From IMG/VR virus record IMGVR_UViG_3300042198_000079, positions 80,635 to 144,634 of that record: 64,000 nucleotides of DNA; one strand, 5' to 3'. A program made the position numbers and the translations under genes. Source of the stretch: a virus. Position 1 is the stretch's first letter, and every line of letters starts with the position of its first letter. A model generated the notes under the pieces. The model was not told the DNA's origin, made no database searches, and was given only the letters and a program-made list of their open reading frames with translations. Positions 49,263-58,582 of this stretch are shown one piece after another.

Positions 49263-49982
49263 TTAAAATAATATCTTACAATCGTTTCTGGATTTCGCTC
49301 TAGCATCAACAATCTGTTTAAATTGTTGATATCTTGCTTGCATGGTTTGATAATTTACATTATTGCCAGTTCCGTTGTCAGCATCGCCCGGAAATGCATC
49401 TCCTAAGTTAATATTAAAATTAGAAATTGATATTGCATCGCTAACACTATACGGTTCCCACATTTGATATATAAATTTTAATTTAACACTTTGTATTTCA
49501 GTATTTTCTAAATTAAATGTTGTTGAATCAACACCAATCAAAGATGCACCGATTAATCTTTTTGCTCTACAAATATTTCCAGTATCGTCTAAAGTAGCAA
49601 TAATAATATCGTTTTCGCTAGAACACGGAAGCAGGGAACGAGAAGTTGAAGGATCAGAAAGTTTTAGTAATTCTTGTTCTGCTAATGTTTTTATTCCAAG
49701 ACATTCTGAACTTTTAAATGTTACTTCCCAGCCTGCAATATTATCATATTCTAGAATACCCGGATACAAAAACTTTTTACCAAGATAACTAGTTTCCAGA
49801 GTATTTCTACTTGCTCCCGGATCATTGAAATCTGTAATATATGCTGAATAATTTCCTAAAATTTCATCAGAGAATTCTTGTCTGCCTAGACGTATAATTC
49901 TCCCCATGAAATTTCTAGAAAATCCAAATTTGTTGTAAGCATTAAATGCTCCTCTAATCGACGTGTCTAATAAATCTGCCAT
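49263..49982 (-). CDS. Tail-tube-fold protein (gp19/gp54-like)
   Basis: A 239-residue protein whose C-half, LIGASLIGVDSTTFNLENTE followed by VKLKFIYQMWEPYSVSD, has the strand pattern of T4 tail-tube-fold proteins (I-G-x-x-L-x-V...E-[IV]-x-S-V-x-[LF]-x-[FY]). The N-half holds SRNFMGRIIRLGRQEFSDE and an NIAGWEVTFKSSE strand. It could be the tube, a tube-initiator or a terminator-type protein; these share a fold. An exact late box lies upstream, though 22 bases from the ATG. Confidence 0.5.
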   Translation of the reverse strand: MADLLDTSIRGAFNAYNKFGFSRNFMGRIIRLGRQEFSDEILGNYSAYITDFNDPGASRNTLETSYLGKKFLYPGILEYDNIAGWEVTFKSSECLGIKTLAEQELLKLSDPSTSRSLLPCSSENDIIIATLDDTGNICRAKRLIGASLIGVDSTTFNLENTEIQSVKLKFIYQMWEPYSVSDAISISNFNINLGDAFPGDADNGTGNNVNYQTMQARYQQFKQIVDARAKSRNDCKILF

Positions 49983-50004
49983 TGATAATAAAACCTTATA
50001 ATGT

Positions 50005-50012
50005 TATTTATA
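50005..50012 (-). promoter_or_regulatory. Late promoter box TATAAATA
   Basis: Exact minus-strand box upstream of the tail gene, 22 bases from the ATG at 49982. Confidence 0.6.
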
Positions 50013-50041
50013 GTATATGAATTTAATTTTAAAAATAAATA

Positions 50042-52291
50042 TTATAATTCGTTCATATTAGTTTCTTCCTCATTCTGACCACCAATTTTCATATTTTTAT
50101 ACGAATCCCAACTTGGTCTATAATTTATTCCAAATATACTCTTTTTCTTTTTCGGAACTATTTTATTCATTTTTCCAAATTTTAAAACTCCGTTTTGGAA
50201 ATATATGAGATTTCTTTTTGATTGTATATTAAAATAATCTCCTATTGCTCTTTCCATTGCTTCTACTGTTACCGGAGGACCGTCATATCCATAAAGATCT
50301 TTTGCCGTTCCATATTTTATCCTACTATTAAAATTACGAGTAAGATCTTCGATTATTGCTTTTCTACGATAAACCTTTTTGCCAGTTTTTCTGTCTATAT
50401 ATGAAAATTCACTACTTCCAAAGTCTTTATACGTATAAACTTTTTTAATAAATTCTATTGCAGCATATCTAAGATTTAAAATATCCCAATTACTATAAGT
50501 GGTTTGTTTTGTATTTTGTGGTAATATTGGCGGGGTTGGTTTCTTATCGTTTGGTTCATTTTGTGTATTTTTTAAATCTTGTATTTCTTTTCTCAAATTG
50601 TCTACAATTCCTTGCATATACTCTAATGATTTATTTAAATCTTTGATAACTAAATCACCAGTATCATCAAATTTTTCTATTTGACGTATTAATACTTCCA
50701 TATTTTTGTTTGCTTCCCCATTTGTTTCTCTTTCAACTTCTTTTATTTCTATTGCTTCTATAGGGCCTACGTCATTTGTATCGATGTTAATCTGATTTTG
50801 ATTATCTCTTAATTTTTTAAGTTTCTCTCTTAATCTTTTAAGTTTATTTTTTAAATTTTTAATTGTATCTTTCAAATCCATATTTGCTTTATATGTATCA
50901 TTATTATCATCTAAAATAGTTCCTAATGTATCTTGTAATTTTTTTATTGCTGCATCTCTGTTACTAACATCTATATTTCGTAATCCCTCTAATTCTTCAG
51001 CTTGTTGAGTTAAAAGGTCAGATGCATTTCCTAATGCTGCACTGACAATAGCCTCCATATTACTAATATTGAAACTCCTCAAAAGATTGAATGTTTGAAA
51101 TCTTTCCATTTCTTGAGCGCGTGATAAGCTTGCTATTTTTTTAAAAAAGCTGTTTGCTATATTTGATCTAGATGGAAAACTTTTTCCTAAAAAGGTTTGT
51201 CTGTCTAAAATTTCAATCATATATACTTTAGAAAATGATTCATATATATCGTATAATTCGTCGGTCGTAAGATATCCAACATCTTTTAAATCTCGTCTGA
51301 GTGCTACTTCTTCGCCCCATCCTTGCATTCCATCAGGACCATCGTATTCACTTTCTAAAGTTTTTGGAGTTCCTTCTCTACTTTCCAAATCAGTTATAAA
51401 TGCATCTCTATCTGCTTTTTTCCAACCTTCATGTGTTCCTGCTGGAGGAATTTCGGCACGAACTGTATTTTCTCTAGTGTATTGAATTGCATTTAAATAA
51501 GGATACTTATTTTCTGGAGTTCTCATTACGGATATTTTATATGCAAAAATATACTTTCCTTTGCTGTTATCTTTTTTATTTACAACTTTTCTTTTCGACG
51601 CTAATCGCATATCTATTCTGTGATATCTTATTCCGGGGAAAACAGCAACACTATCGATTGCTTCTACAAGTTCTTTAGTTAAAAACGTGTTCTTTACTTG
51701 ATTTATATTAAAGGGAACTTGTAAATCTCTTCCTTCGACCCATCTATTATCCCAATTAGGATCTCCGTCGCGTCTAAGATTGTCATAATCTTCTTTGCTA
51801 ATTTCTAATGCAAACATATTTTTTGGTTTTTTTGTTACATTTATTATTCCTCTTATTGAGTCACTTCTACGGTACAAATTTACCGGCCCATACGTTATGT
51901 TATCTATAAGAGGTTTTATATTATTATCATAATATAAATCAAATTGGTCTTTAGATACTTTTAAAAGATTATTTTGTAATAATAAAGTGCTATGATATTT
52001 ATTAACTGTTCTAACATCTTGGTTCAAAACACTTATATCTTCATTTAATATTTTTTTAAAAACCGAACCATCTGCTAATGAAGATGATATATTATTTAAT
52101 TTTCGTAATATATTATCAGAATGTATCCTAATTTCGTTATTTCTTGATATAAATGCACCACGCATTTCCCTACGGTCTTCTCTAAATTCCGCATCATTAT
52201 AATCATCATCATAATCATCACCATCTTCATAATTTCCCGTATTTTCTAATACGATTTTATTATAATAATTTTCAAACTTGGTAAAAAACAT
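50042..52291 (-). CDS. Large late protein with leader-like N-terminus and coiled coil
   Basis: A 749-residue protein. The start MFFTKFENYYNKIVLE|NTGNYED resembles the capsid-targeting leaders (site V-L-E, so Val replaces the usual Leu/Ile). A central coiled coil (LKNKLKRLREKLKKLRDNQN) and a further heptad-like region precede a C-terminal domain with YKDFGSSEFSYIDRKTGKKV. It lies among tail genes and could be a virion structural protein or an internal head protein. An exact late box is 5 bases upstream. Confidence 0.55.
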   Translation of the reverse strand: MFFTKFENYYNKIVLENTGNYEDGDDYDDDYNDAEFREDRREMRGAFISRNNEIRIHSDNILRKLNNISSSLADGSVFKKILNEDISVLNQDVRTVNKYHSTLLLQNNLLKVSKDQFDLYYDNNIKPLIDNITYGPVNLYRRSDSIRGIINVTKKPKNMFALEISKEDYDNLRRDGDPNWDNRWVEGRDLQVPFNINQVKNTFLTKELVEAIDSVAVFPGIRYHRIDMRLASKRKVVNKKDNSKGKYIFAYKISVMRTPENKYPYLNAIQYTRENTVRAEIPPAGTHEGWKKADRDAFITDLESREGTPKTLESEYDGPDGMQGWGEEVALRRDLKDVGYLTTDELYDIYESFSKVYMIEILDRQTFLGKSFPSRSNIANSFFKKIASLSRAQEMERFQTFNLLRSFNISNMEAIVSAALGNASDLLTQQAEELEGLRNIDVSNRDAAIKKLQDTLGTILDDNNDTYKANMDLKDTIKNLKNKLKRLREKLKKLRDNQNQINIDTNDVGPIEAIEIKEVERETNGEANKNMEVLIRQIEKFDDTGDLVIKDLNKSLEYMQGIVDNLRKEIQDLKNTQNEPNDKKPTPPILPQNTKQTTYSNWDILNLRYAAIEFIKKVYTYKDFGSSEFSYIDRKTGKKVYRRKAIIEDLTRNFNSRIKYGTAKDLYGYDGPPVTVEAMERAIGDYFNIQSKRNLIYFQNGVLKFGKMNKIVPKKKKSIFGINYRPSWDSYKNMKIGGQNEEETNMNEL

Positions 52292-52296
52292 AACAG

Positions 52297-52304
52297 TATT
52301 TATA
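52297..52304 (-). promoter_or_regulatory. Late promoter box TATAAATA
   Basis: Exact minus-strand box, 5 bases before the ATG at 52291. Confidence 0.75.
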
Positions 52305-52334
52305 CTTATTTTTATTTAAATTTCTATAAAACGC

Positions 52335-52363
52335 TTGACACTATTTTTATTGTGTGTTAAAAT
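52335..52363 (+). promoter_or_regulatory. Strong early-type promoter, TTGACA-N17-TAAAAT
   Basis: TTGACA (52335-52340), 17 bases, TAAAAT (52358-52363), ATG at 52371 after 7 bases: the clearest leaderless arrangement in the window. It also shows that the longer frame starting at 52335 is not the real gene start. Confidence 0.8.
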
Positions 52364-52370
52364 ATATTGT

Positions 52371-52691
52371 ATGGACATTCTTAAACAAATTACAGATGCA
52401 TTGGTTAAACTCCCCAAAATTGTCGGACAATTGGAAATTGTATATAAAATATTAAAGAAAGCAGTTCCTTTAATTAAGGCTTTTTCTTCTACCTATCAAG
52501 CACCACAATTGGACCCCATCGTAGAACCCTTGGAAAAAGTTCTCGATTTTATGGAAAAGGTTGCTCCTTTATTTGGAATTAGACTCCCGGTCGAACAACA
52601 AATCGTTGGACAATCGGTCGAATCTACAAAAGCACAATTTGATGCATTGCTGACTAGATATGACGAATTAGATCAAGAAGTAGATTTGTAA
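52371..52691 (+). CDS. Small helical protein with its own strong promoter and terminator
   Basis: A 106-residue amphipathic protein (MDILKQITDALVKLPKIVGQ...). It is helical throughout, with hydrophobic stretches VPLIKAFSSTY and VAPLFGIRLPV, and has no recognisable domain. It forms a single-gene unit, with a near-consensus promoter ending 7 bases before the ATG and a GC-rich terminator 20 bases after the stop. Such isolation suggests strong, separately timed expression, for example a host-takeover or membrane-associated protein. That is inference. Confidence 0.65.
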   Translation: MDILKQITDALVKLPKIVGQLEIVYKILKKAVPLIKAFSSTYQAPQLDPIVEPLEKVLDFMEKVAPLFGIRLPVEQQIVGQSVESTKAQFDALLTRYDELDQEVDL

Positions 52692-52711
52692 TTATAATTA
52701 ATTTAATCATT

Positions 52712-52754
52712 ACCCGCATAGATGTGAATAATATTCATCTATGCGGGTTTTTTA
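52712..52754 (+). terminator. Intrinsic terminator
   Basis: ACCCGCATAGATG (52712-52724) pairs exactly with 52736-52748 and is followed by a run of T. It is the most GC-rich stem in the window outside the foreign cassette. Confidence 0.9.
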
Positions 52755-52770
52755 GTAATAAGTAATATTG

Positions 52771-53085
52771 ATGGACGTAAAAAGTTTAGATAATTATTTT
52801 TTTAGATTAAAAGACGAAGAACAAAACGAATTTTACGATTTGACTCGTTCGATTAGTTTTCCTAAAAATCCTTTAGATGTATTATATACTATACACGAAT
52901 ATTCTGGAGAAGAATGGACAAAAATCAGTTTTGAATATTACGGAACCATACATTTATATTGGTTGATTTTAGCATTTAATAATATCGATAATCCTTTTGA
53001 AAAACCAAGAGGAAAAAAAGTAATGATAAAAATACCAAAAGCAGACGTAGTAAAAGATATTTTGAAAAAATTAAAATATAATTGA
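52771..53085 (+). CDS. 53: Baseplate wedge protein gp53-like
   Basis: A 104-residue protein with the LysM-like gp53 pattern: LDVLYTIHEYSGEEWTKISF, then YYGTIHLYWLILAFNNIDNP and KKVMIKIPKADV. In T4, gp53 joins wedges in the baseplate. T4 gp53 is longer (196 aa), but many marine T4-like versions are short. The ATG at 52771 is preferred to a TTG one codon earlier. It is followed 2 bases later by a hub-like gene. Confidence 0.7.
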   Translation: MDVKSLDNYFFRLKDEEQNEFYDLTRSISFPKNPLDVLYTIHEYSGEEWTKISFEYYGTIHLYWLILAFNNIDNPFEKPRGKKVMIKIPKADVVKDILKKLKYN

Positions 53086-53087
53086 TA

Positions 53088-54977
53088 ATGGCAACATCAA
53101 CATTACCGCAAAATTCTGAAGGAAGTTCAGAATGTAAAATTAAAAACGATGAAGCAAATTTTGTATATAATAATACATTATATGTTGGAAGATTTTTATT
53201 AACTGATGGAACTAAAAGTATTATCTTGTCTCAAAATGCAATAGAAGAATTTGTATTTACGGATTCTATATACAGTATAGATGAAATAGGTGCAAAGGCA
53301 AGATTCATATTAAATGTTCCAAAGAATTTTTTAGAATCTTCTTCAAATGGAGAAGAAAAATTACAAATAGAAGAAATGAGGAAAGCAATGTATCGTCCTG
53401 CTTTTCTTATCGATGGAACTAACGGAACCGCCCCCGATAACACTGGACCTTTGAATTTAGCTACTAATAACGCGGGTAACATACTTATTAGAGTCGATCT
53501 TTATCCTGTTAGTATAAATGGTGAAATTTTTGGAAATGGCACATCTGACCACAAAGACAGAAATATGTGGGTTTATTCTTTTTTATTTTCCGTAACACAT
53601 ATAAAGGATGTTCCCAGTTTTTTAAATTTGGAAAATAAAAAATATGAAATTTTAGCAGAAGAAACACAAATCCATATACTGAAAACCCATAAACCGTCTG
53701 ATGTAGTAACGATTTATCCAAATTCGCAACCAAATCCAACAGGTAGTAGTGATAGGAGAAGTTCTTATGGAGATCCGCCTTCTAATACATTGAATACAAT
53801 AAGAAAAAAAATAGTAAATCCTTTATTAAAAGGATTAGAATTTAAAAATCATACAAATTTTCCTGTTCTTACATCTGCTCATTATTTAGTAAAAGAATAT
53901 AATCAAGAATGGTATTATAAAGATTATTTCAATAGATGTGTTTATTATCATAATACGAAATTAGGAACTGTGCCTTTTGTTAATATTGTAAAATTAGAAA
54001 AGCCGAACGAATCTTATATTGATAGTATTGATGGGCCAATAGTTCCTAGAAACATTCGCGTGGAAGGTCTTGATTTTTATTTTAAAAAAGAAAACATTTT
54101 TAAAACTGGTCAAAATGACGGCAAATTAATGTTAGAAACATTTGTTTTATATAAAGAAGTGGATTGCGATAAAGTGACAAATCCCGGAGACGAAAATACA
54201 AATTTTACAGAAAAAAATTTTGGATTTACGAATAATTTATTACCGGGACCGCACAACATAATAAAAAATGAAGGCTATAACCTAATTAAAGGTGACAATA
54301 AAATAAATGAAATTACAAGCTGTATATCCTATAATATACATGATCTTGCTTCAAGTTTTCCCAATAAGGGAACAGCAGGCAAAATAAATAGTGATTATTT
54401 TACTCCAATCTACAATAAATTGATAGAAGAAACTTTTGGAGACATGTATACTACATCTTGCACAATAGTTCCTAATCCGAATAATCCTTATAAGCATGAT
54501 TCAACCGGATATGATTGTTTTTCAAATCATCCTAACACTCCTACAGAAGAACCATTAATATCATCTCAAGATGGATTGACATATATCTCTCACAGTTTTA
54601 ATGATAACATGAATGGTAAAATACCATTAGATGTTTTCTTAAAAGGAGGAAGATCTATACTACAGTTTCCATTCGTATATGGAACACTAAAAATAGAATT
54701 AGTTGTTGATGGATTGACACTAAGAGAACCGGGAACATTTTTTAGAATGGTTGTTGCTGGTGCAGATACAGATAATAATGAAATAGATAGACAACTCATA
54801 GGTTATTGGTTTGTTATTAGTGTTGAATCTGTTTTTAAAAATACTAAATTTGTTCAAAAAATAACAGCAGTTAAAATATACAAAGAAAAATCTCAACAAA
54901 CGGCATCAATTAATTATACTTCTCCTGCAAATATAGAAGATACGTTTAGCGATCCAAATAAAGTTCTTGTTAGTTAG
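53088..54977 (+). CDS. Baseplate hub-like tail protein
   Basis: A 629-residue protein. The C-terminal region, YGTLKIELVVDGLTLREPGT, then IDRQLIGYWFVISVESVF and TKFVQKITAVKIYK, looks like the end of phage hub proteins of gp27 type, where a P-G-x-x-F/V turn and L-x-G-x-W-x-V-x-x-V strands are common. The N-half (FVFTDSIYSIDEIGAKARFI and ILIRVDLYPVSI) is beta-rich. Its place between gp53 and the putative tape-measure gene supports a baseplate role. The start is ATG 53088; a TTG two codons upstream is the alternative. Confidence 0.55.
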   Translation: MATSTLPQNSEGSSECKIKNDEANFVYNNTLYVGRFLLTDGTKSIILSQNAIEEFVFTDSIYSIDEIGAKARFILNVPKNFLESSSNGEEKLQIEEMRKAMYRPAFLIDGTNGTAPDNTGPLNLATNNAGNILIRVDLYPVSINGEIFGNGTSDHKDRNMWVYSFLFSVTHIKDVPSFLNLENKKYEILAEETQIHILKTHKPSDVVTIYPNSQPNPTGSSDRRSSYGDPPSNTLNTIRKKIVNPLLKGLEFKNHTNFPVLTSAHYLVKEYNQEWYYKDYFNRCVYYHNTKLGTVPFVNIVKLEKPNESYIDSIDGPIVPRNIRVEGLDFYFKKENIFKTGQNDGKLMLETFVLYKEVDCDKVTNPGDENTNFTEKNFGFTNNLLPGPHNIIKNEGYNLIKGDNKINEITSCISYNIHDLASSFPNKGTAGKINSDYFTPIYNKLIEETFGDMYTTSCTIVPNPNNPYKHDSTGYDCFSNHPNTPTEEPLISSQDGLTYISHSFNDNMNGKIPLDVFLKGGRSILQFPFVYGTLKIELVVDGLTLREPGTFFRMVVAGADTDNNEIDRQLIGYWFVISVESVFKNTKFVQKITAVKIYKEKSQQTASINYTSPANIEDTFSDPNKVLVS

Positions 54978-56764
54978 GACATATTAAACACATCATAATA
55001 GCCCGGAAGACCACTACTACTAACATAGCTTCTATTATCATCTATACCCTTGGGAGGTTGATTTATTTTTTGTGCTATTACACTTAACGTATTAATAGCT
55101 TCACTTAATAACACATTAGTTGTATTACTACCATTAGCACCTTCTAAGGCAACAGCATTATTAGAATTGATCGTTGCTGCTGCTATAGATTGTGCAGCTC
55201 CTGCTATTATTCCTGCTATACCATTTAATGGTGTAAGCACATTTAGACTTACATTTTTAGGAGGAGGAGGAGTGGGAGGAGGAGGGGGAGGAGTAGGAGG
55301 AGGAGTGGGAGGAGTAGGTGTAGGAGTAGTAGGAGGTAAAAAAATGTCCTTTAAATTTTGAAATTGGTCTTTTCCTAATTGTCCTAATCTCTTTAATTCA
55401 TCATTTATTTTGGGGAAGAGTCTTTTAATTTCGGAGGAGAAAAAACCCATTGGATCTTTTAAAATTTGCATAAATTCTATTGCCTTCTCAAATATAAAAT
55501 TTATACCTTCTCCTATTTTAATTATACCTTCTCCTATTTTAATTAAATTTTTATACCAATCTTTATTTTTTATATTTTCTTCAAAAAATTCATTAAAAAG
55601 ATTTCCTATCAGAATTCCTATCCTATTTCCAAAATCAGATATTGCCTTTTTGACTTTTTCATTATTAAAAACAGCATTAAAAATATAAACAAAACCATTA
55701 ACAATTGAGTCTACTAATGTTCTAATTGCTGGATCTTCTGAAAGATTCTTCCATGTTTTAGAGAACTGTTCTCCTATAAGAGAAAAATACTTTCCTATTT
55801 CCTTTGTAAGATTTTCTTTATATTTATCTGTTGGAGATGGATTTAAATAAGTTTCAGTTAATAAATTCCAATACTTTCCTATTTCTTTTTTAATTTCTTC
55901 AAATTTTTTAGCATAAGTACTATCTCTAAACGGAGCAAATGCGATCCAAACGCTTTTTGTAACATTTATTAAAGTATTTGCTATATTTCCAACCGCATTT
56001 AAAATTCCGGGTATTACTGTATCAGCAACAAACATTAATCCTTCTTTTGCCAATTCTATAATTTTAGGAAAATAACTTTCTATTTTTTGAAAAAACGGTT
56101 CTATGTTTTTAATTGCATTTACTAAAGATGGTGGCAAAATCATCTCTAATTGATTTCCAAACAAACCCCATATTGTTTTTACCATACTTCTTATACCAAA
56201 AGCAAGAACCCCATAACTAAAAATGTTTTTTGCTAAATTAAAAATATTACCAATAAAATTACCTAAAACACTGCCCATCATAGAAAGCGGAGATTTTTTT
56301 TCTTTTTCATATCGAATATGACCACTTTCGTATCTACTTTTTAACATTTTTTCTTCTATTCTAGTTAATTTTCTTCCTTTTTCTTTTTCCTTTTGTTCTT
56401 TTAATTTTTCAAATTCGTATTTTTTATATAATTTTTCTAAAAAGTTTGGTTTTCTATCCCGTTCTTTTTCTCTTTTGGATGATCTATCATCTATGTTTAA
56501 AAGAGTTTTTTCTAAATTACTAGACGAATTGTTTACGCCTAAAAGTTTTTCTTCATATGATAATTTTCTTTTTTTACCAGTATTTTGAGATTGTGGACCA
56601 CTAGTAGATGTTGATATTGTAGTTCCAGTGATCTTTTCAAAATCCTTTCTCATTTTCTCTGTATTCTCTATAAGAGATTTAACTAATTGAGAATAAGATT
56701 TTATTAATCCATCCTTGTCTAATGAATTATCATCGTCGTCATCATCATCTAATCCAAATACCAT
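54974..56764 (-). CDS. Putative tail tape-measure or hub-associated protein
   Basis: A 596-residue protein. After an acidic start and a basic coiled-coil region it has long hydrophobic helices (GSVLGNFIGNIFNLAKNIFS, and FVADTVIPGILNAVGNIANT), a tandem heptad LIKIGEG then IIKIGEG, a proline/threonine-rich linker (55258-55340) and an Ala-rich end. Size and hydrophobic helices fit T4 gp29 (590 aa), the length-determining protein, but there is no specific motif. It overlaps the hub-like gene tail-to-tail by 4 bases. An exact late box lies 10 bases upstream. Confidence 0.45.
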   Translation of the reverse strand: MVFGLDDDDDDDNSLDKDGLIKSYSQLVKSLIENTEKMRKDFEKITGTTISTSTSGPQSQNTGKKRKLSYEEKLLGVNNSSSNLEKTLLNIDDRSSKREKERDRKPNFLEKLYKKYEFEKLKEQKEKEKGRKLTRIEEKMLKSRYESGHIRYEKEKKSPLSMMGSVLGNFIGNIFNLAKNIFSYGVLAFGIRSMVKTIWGLFGNQLEMILPPSLVNAIKNIEPFFQKIESYFPKIIELAKEGLMFVADTVIPGILNAVGNIANTLINVTKSVWIAFAPFRDSTYAKKFEEIKKEIGKYWNLLTETYLNPSPTDKYKENLTKEIGKYFSLIGEQFSKTWKNLSEDPAIRTLVDSIVNGFVYIFNAVFNNEKVKKAISDFGNRIGILIGNLFNEFFEENIKNKDWYKNLIKIGEGIIKIGEGINFIFEKAIEFMQILKDPMGFFSSEIKRLFPKINDELKRLGQLGKDQFQNLKDIFLPPTTPTPTPPTPPPTPPPPPPTPPPPKNVSLNVLTPLNGIAGIIAGAAQSIAAATINSNNAVALEGANGSNTTNVLLSEAINTLSVIAQKINQPPKGIDDNRSYVSSSGLPGYYDVFNMS

Positions 56765-56774
56765 TGTATAAGTT

Positions 56775-56782
56775 TATTTATA
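56775..56782 (-). promoter_or_regulatory. Late promoter box TATAAATA
   Basis: Exact minus-strand box, 10 bases upstream of the ATG at 56764. Confidence 0.7.
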
Positions 56783-56791
56783 CAAATTATA

Positions 56792-56831
56792 AAAAAACTA
56801 TACAAGTATTTTTAAACTTGTATAGTTTTTT
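56792..56831 (-). terminator. Hairpin terminator for the baseplate gene pair
   Basis: AAAAAACTATACAAGT (56792-56807) pairs exactly with 56816-56831; read leftward it ends in a T-run, directly after the stop of the gene at 56836. Confidence 0.85.
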
Positions 56832-56835
56832 AAAT

Positions 56836-57606
56836 TTAAACTATGGCAAAAATTGATTTAATTTCTAAAGAAATATCATCTATAGTAAGAAATTCATTAA
56901 CAGGATCAATATATTCTTTCTGAACCTTTTCGTAAATTTTTCTAAAAATAGAAGAAGGTAAATTCTGAACAATATTCAAAGTTACGTTTCCGTCTTCTCT
57001 AGCATCGAAAAATTTATTAGAAGAAAATTCTATGGAAACTATGTGTTCTGAAATTTTTAAATATGTAGCATCTATTGCATAATTTGCTATAACATCTGTA
57101 TTTTTATTATTCAATATCTCTTCTCTATTTGGATATTTCATACAAGTTCCAAACATTTCATTGTCAAGAATATTAGGTATTCCTAAAGAAATTTTAATAT
57201 CGTTTTCTTCGACAATTATATCTGGAAATGTTTTTTCCACGTTTTGAATTTTGTTTAAATCAATTTTTATAGTGTTATCTTCTTCATTTTGAGTTTCATA
57301 AATAGACCCTAACGAAGCAATTCTTAATTGTATTGCAATTGAGTTTCTATCATGAACATTTATGTCGTCTGGCAGCAAATTTTCAGATATGGAATTTTCT
57401 ACAATAATTTTATTAAATTCTGAATAAAAATTATTATTTAATGCAGAATCTCCTATTAGAGTTCTTAACAAATTCTTTTGTTGAATTGCTGTTAAAACTT
57501 TAAATTTGAAACTTTTTCCTTGGGAAGGAATAAAAACATCAACGACTTCTCTTAATTCATTTAATTGCTTTACTATTTCGTTTGCTGAAATGTTACTTTT
57601 TTTCAT
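56836..57606 (-). CDS. T4 gp26-type baseplate protein, copy 1
   Basis: A 256-residue protein of the T4 baseplate (gp26/PF12322-like) type: VVDVFIPSQGKSFKFKVLTA then IQQKNLLRTLIGDSA, the [VI]-[YF]-I-P-S-x-G-x-x-x-x-F-K-x-L-x-x-x-QQK signature, followed by RIASLGSIYE and DLNKIQNVEKTFPDI. The neighbouring gene at 57656 is a divergent paralogue. These proteins help assemble the baseplate hub. No good late box is seen; a TGTAAATA is nearby. Confidence 0.65.
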   Translation of the reverse strand: MKKSNISANEIVKQLNELREVVDVFIPSQGKSFKFKVLTAIQQKNLLRTLIGDSALNNNFYSEFNKIIVENSISENLLPDDINVHDRNSIAIQLRIASLGSIYETQNEEDNTIKIDLNKIQNVEKTFPDIIVEENDIKISLGIPNILDNEMFGTCMKYPNREEILNNKNTDVIANYAIDATYLKISEHIVSIEFSSNKFFDAREDGNVTLNIVQNLPSSIFRKIYEKVQKEYIDPVNEFLTIDDISLEIKSIFAIV

Positions 57607-57655
57607 ATTCGTGTAATCATATTTACATTTCCTTTAAAATAGATTTCCACTATTA

Positions 57656-58531
57656 TCAATCGGAAATTTTATAATTCTCTCCATTTTCTTTTTCCAATTC
57701 TTCATGCTTATCTTTAAGCAAATTGATAATAGACATTCTTTCGCAAACAGGTCTAGAATCTATATACATTTCACTATAATGATTTTGAACTAATGCATAA
57801 TATTCTTCAGTTATATATTTTATTGGATATGATAATATAAATTTACATACAATTGATGCATTTTGCATATTAAAATCTAATTTATATTCTGGGAAATTAA
57901 TAAAATTTTTATATTCTATCGATTCGTTTATAACATTAATAAAATTATTTTTTATTTCTCTTGTTATATTTATAGGAATCTGTTCAAATACCTCGATTCG
58001 ATCATTTAAATCCATATCCTCGAAATATATTGTTTCTGAATTTATGGTTATTTTTTGGATATATCCCCAAAGAGGTTCATCATATATTTTTGATAGATTC
58101 TGATCTTCTTTGTTTTTTGATCTTCTCAATCCGAGAGATTCTAATTCGTTTTGTATTGTCGGTAATCCACATTCATAAACAATATTATTTTTTTCAAAAA
58201 TATATTGAAATTTATTATCTGCGAAAAAAGCAACTTCTTTAATAAATTCTGTAAGATCTATTTTCCCACTTTGTGTTTCTATTATGTGCCCATAAGATTT
58301 TATTCTTAATTGTAATAATACGAAAAATTTATCCAGAATCGTCCATTGTCTTATTGTTTCCTTTTTATCTATAATATTTTCTTCTAATAAATCTGTTGTT
58401 ATTTTACTAAATTCAAAATCATCTTCGTTTTCTATGTGAAAAGAAATTACTTTTTGTTGAGAAGATGTTATTAATTTTGTTCTGAATTCCATTTGAAAAG
58501 ACGGAACCCATACCCATGTTGTTTCTTGCAT
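57656..58531 (-). CDS. T4 gp26-type baseplate protein, copy 2
   Basis: A 291-residue paralogue of the previous gene: TWVWVPSFQMEFRTKLITSS then QQKVISFHIE, RIKSYGHIIET and DLTEFIKEVAFF align with the same segments. The C-terminal extension (ERMSIINLLKDKHEELEKEN) is coiled-coil-like. The pair is probably co-transcribed; two tandem copies suggest heteromeric baseplate parts. Confidence 0.55.
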   Translation of the reverse strand: MQETTWVWVPSFQMEFRTKLITSSQQKVISFHIENEDDFEFSKITTDLLEENIIDKKETIRQWTILDKFFVLLQLRIKSYGHIIETQSGKIDLTEFIKEVAFFADNKFQYIFEKNNIVYECGLPTIQNELESLGLRRSKNKEDQNLSKIYDEPLWGYIQKITINSETIYFEDMDLNDRIEVFEQIPINITREIKNNFINVINESIEYKNFINFPEYKLDFNMQNASIVCKFILSYPIKYITEEYYALVQNHYSEMYIDSRPVCERMSIINLLKDKHEELEKENGENYKISD

Positions 58532-58548
58532 ATTCTAGATTTATGGAG

Positions 58549-58577
58549 TTGACAAATTAAATTCAAAGAACTACTAT
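58549..58577 (+). promoter_or_regulatory. Early-type promoter, TTGACA-N17-TACTAT
   Basis: TTGACA (58549-58554), 17 bases, TACTAT (58572-58577), ATG at 58583 after 5 bases. Confidence 0.7.
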
Positions 58578-58582
58578 GTTAT

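Noticed and set aside
52335-52371. N-terminal extension MTLFLLCVKIYC as a signal peptide
   Set aside because: These codons are the TTGACA promoter and its spacer; transcription starts after them.
55258-55340. Short GGAGGA-type repeats resembling a repeat array
   Set aside because: Simple codon repetition for Pro/Thr in a linker; there are no unique spacers, so it is not CRISPR.
55167-55361. Glycine-rich frame on the plus strand
   Set aside because: It is the complement of the proline/threonine linker of the tail protein gene.
57631-57659. TTGATA over the TGA stop at 57656 as a promoter for the next gene
   Set aside because: The -10 position reads TAAAGG and the distance to the ATG is too long; not counted with the good promoters.
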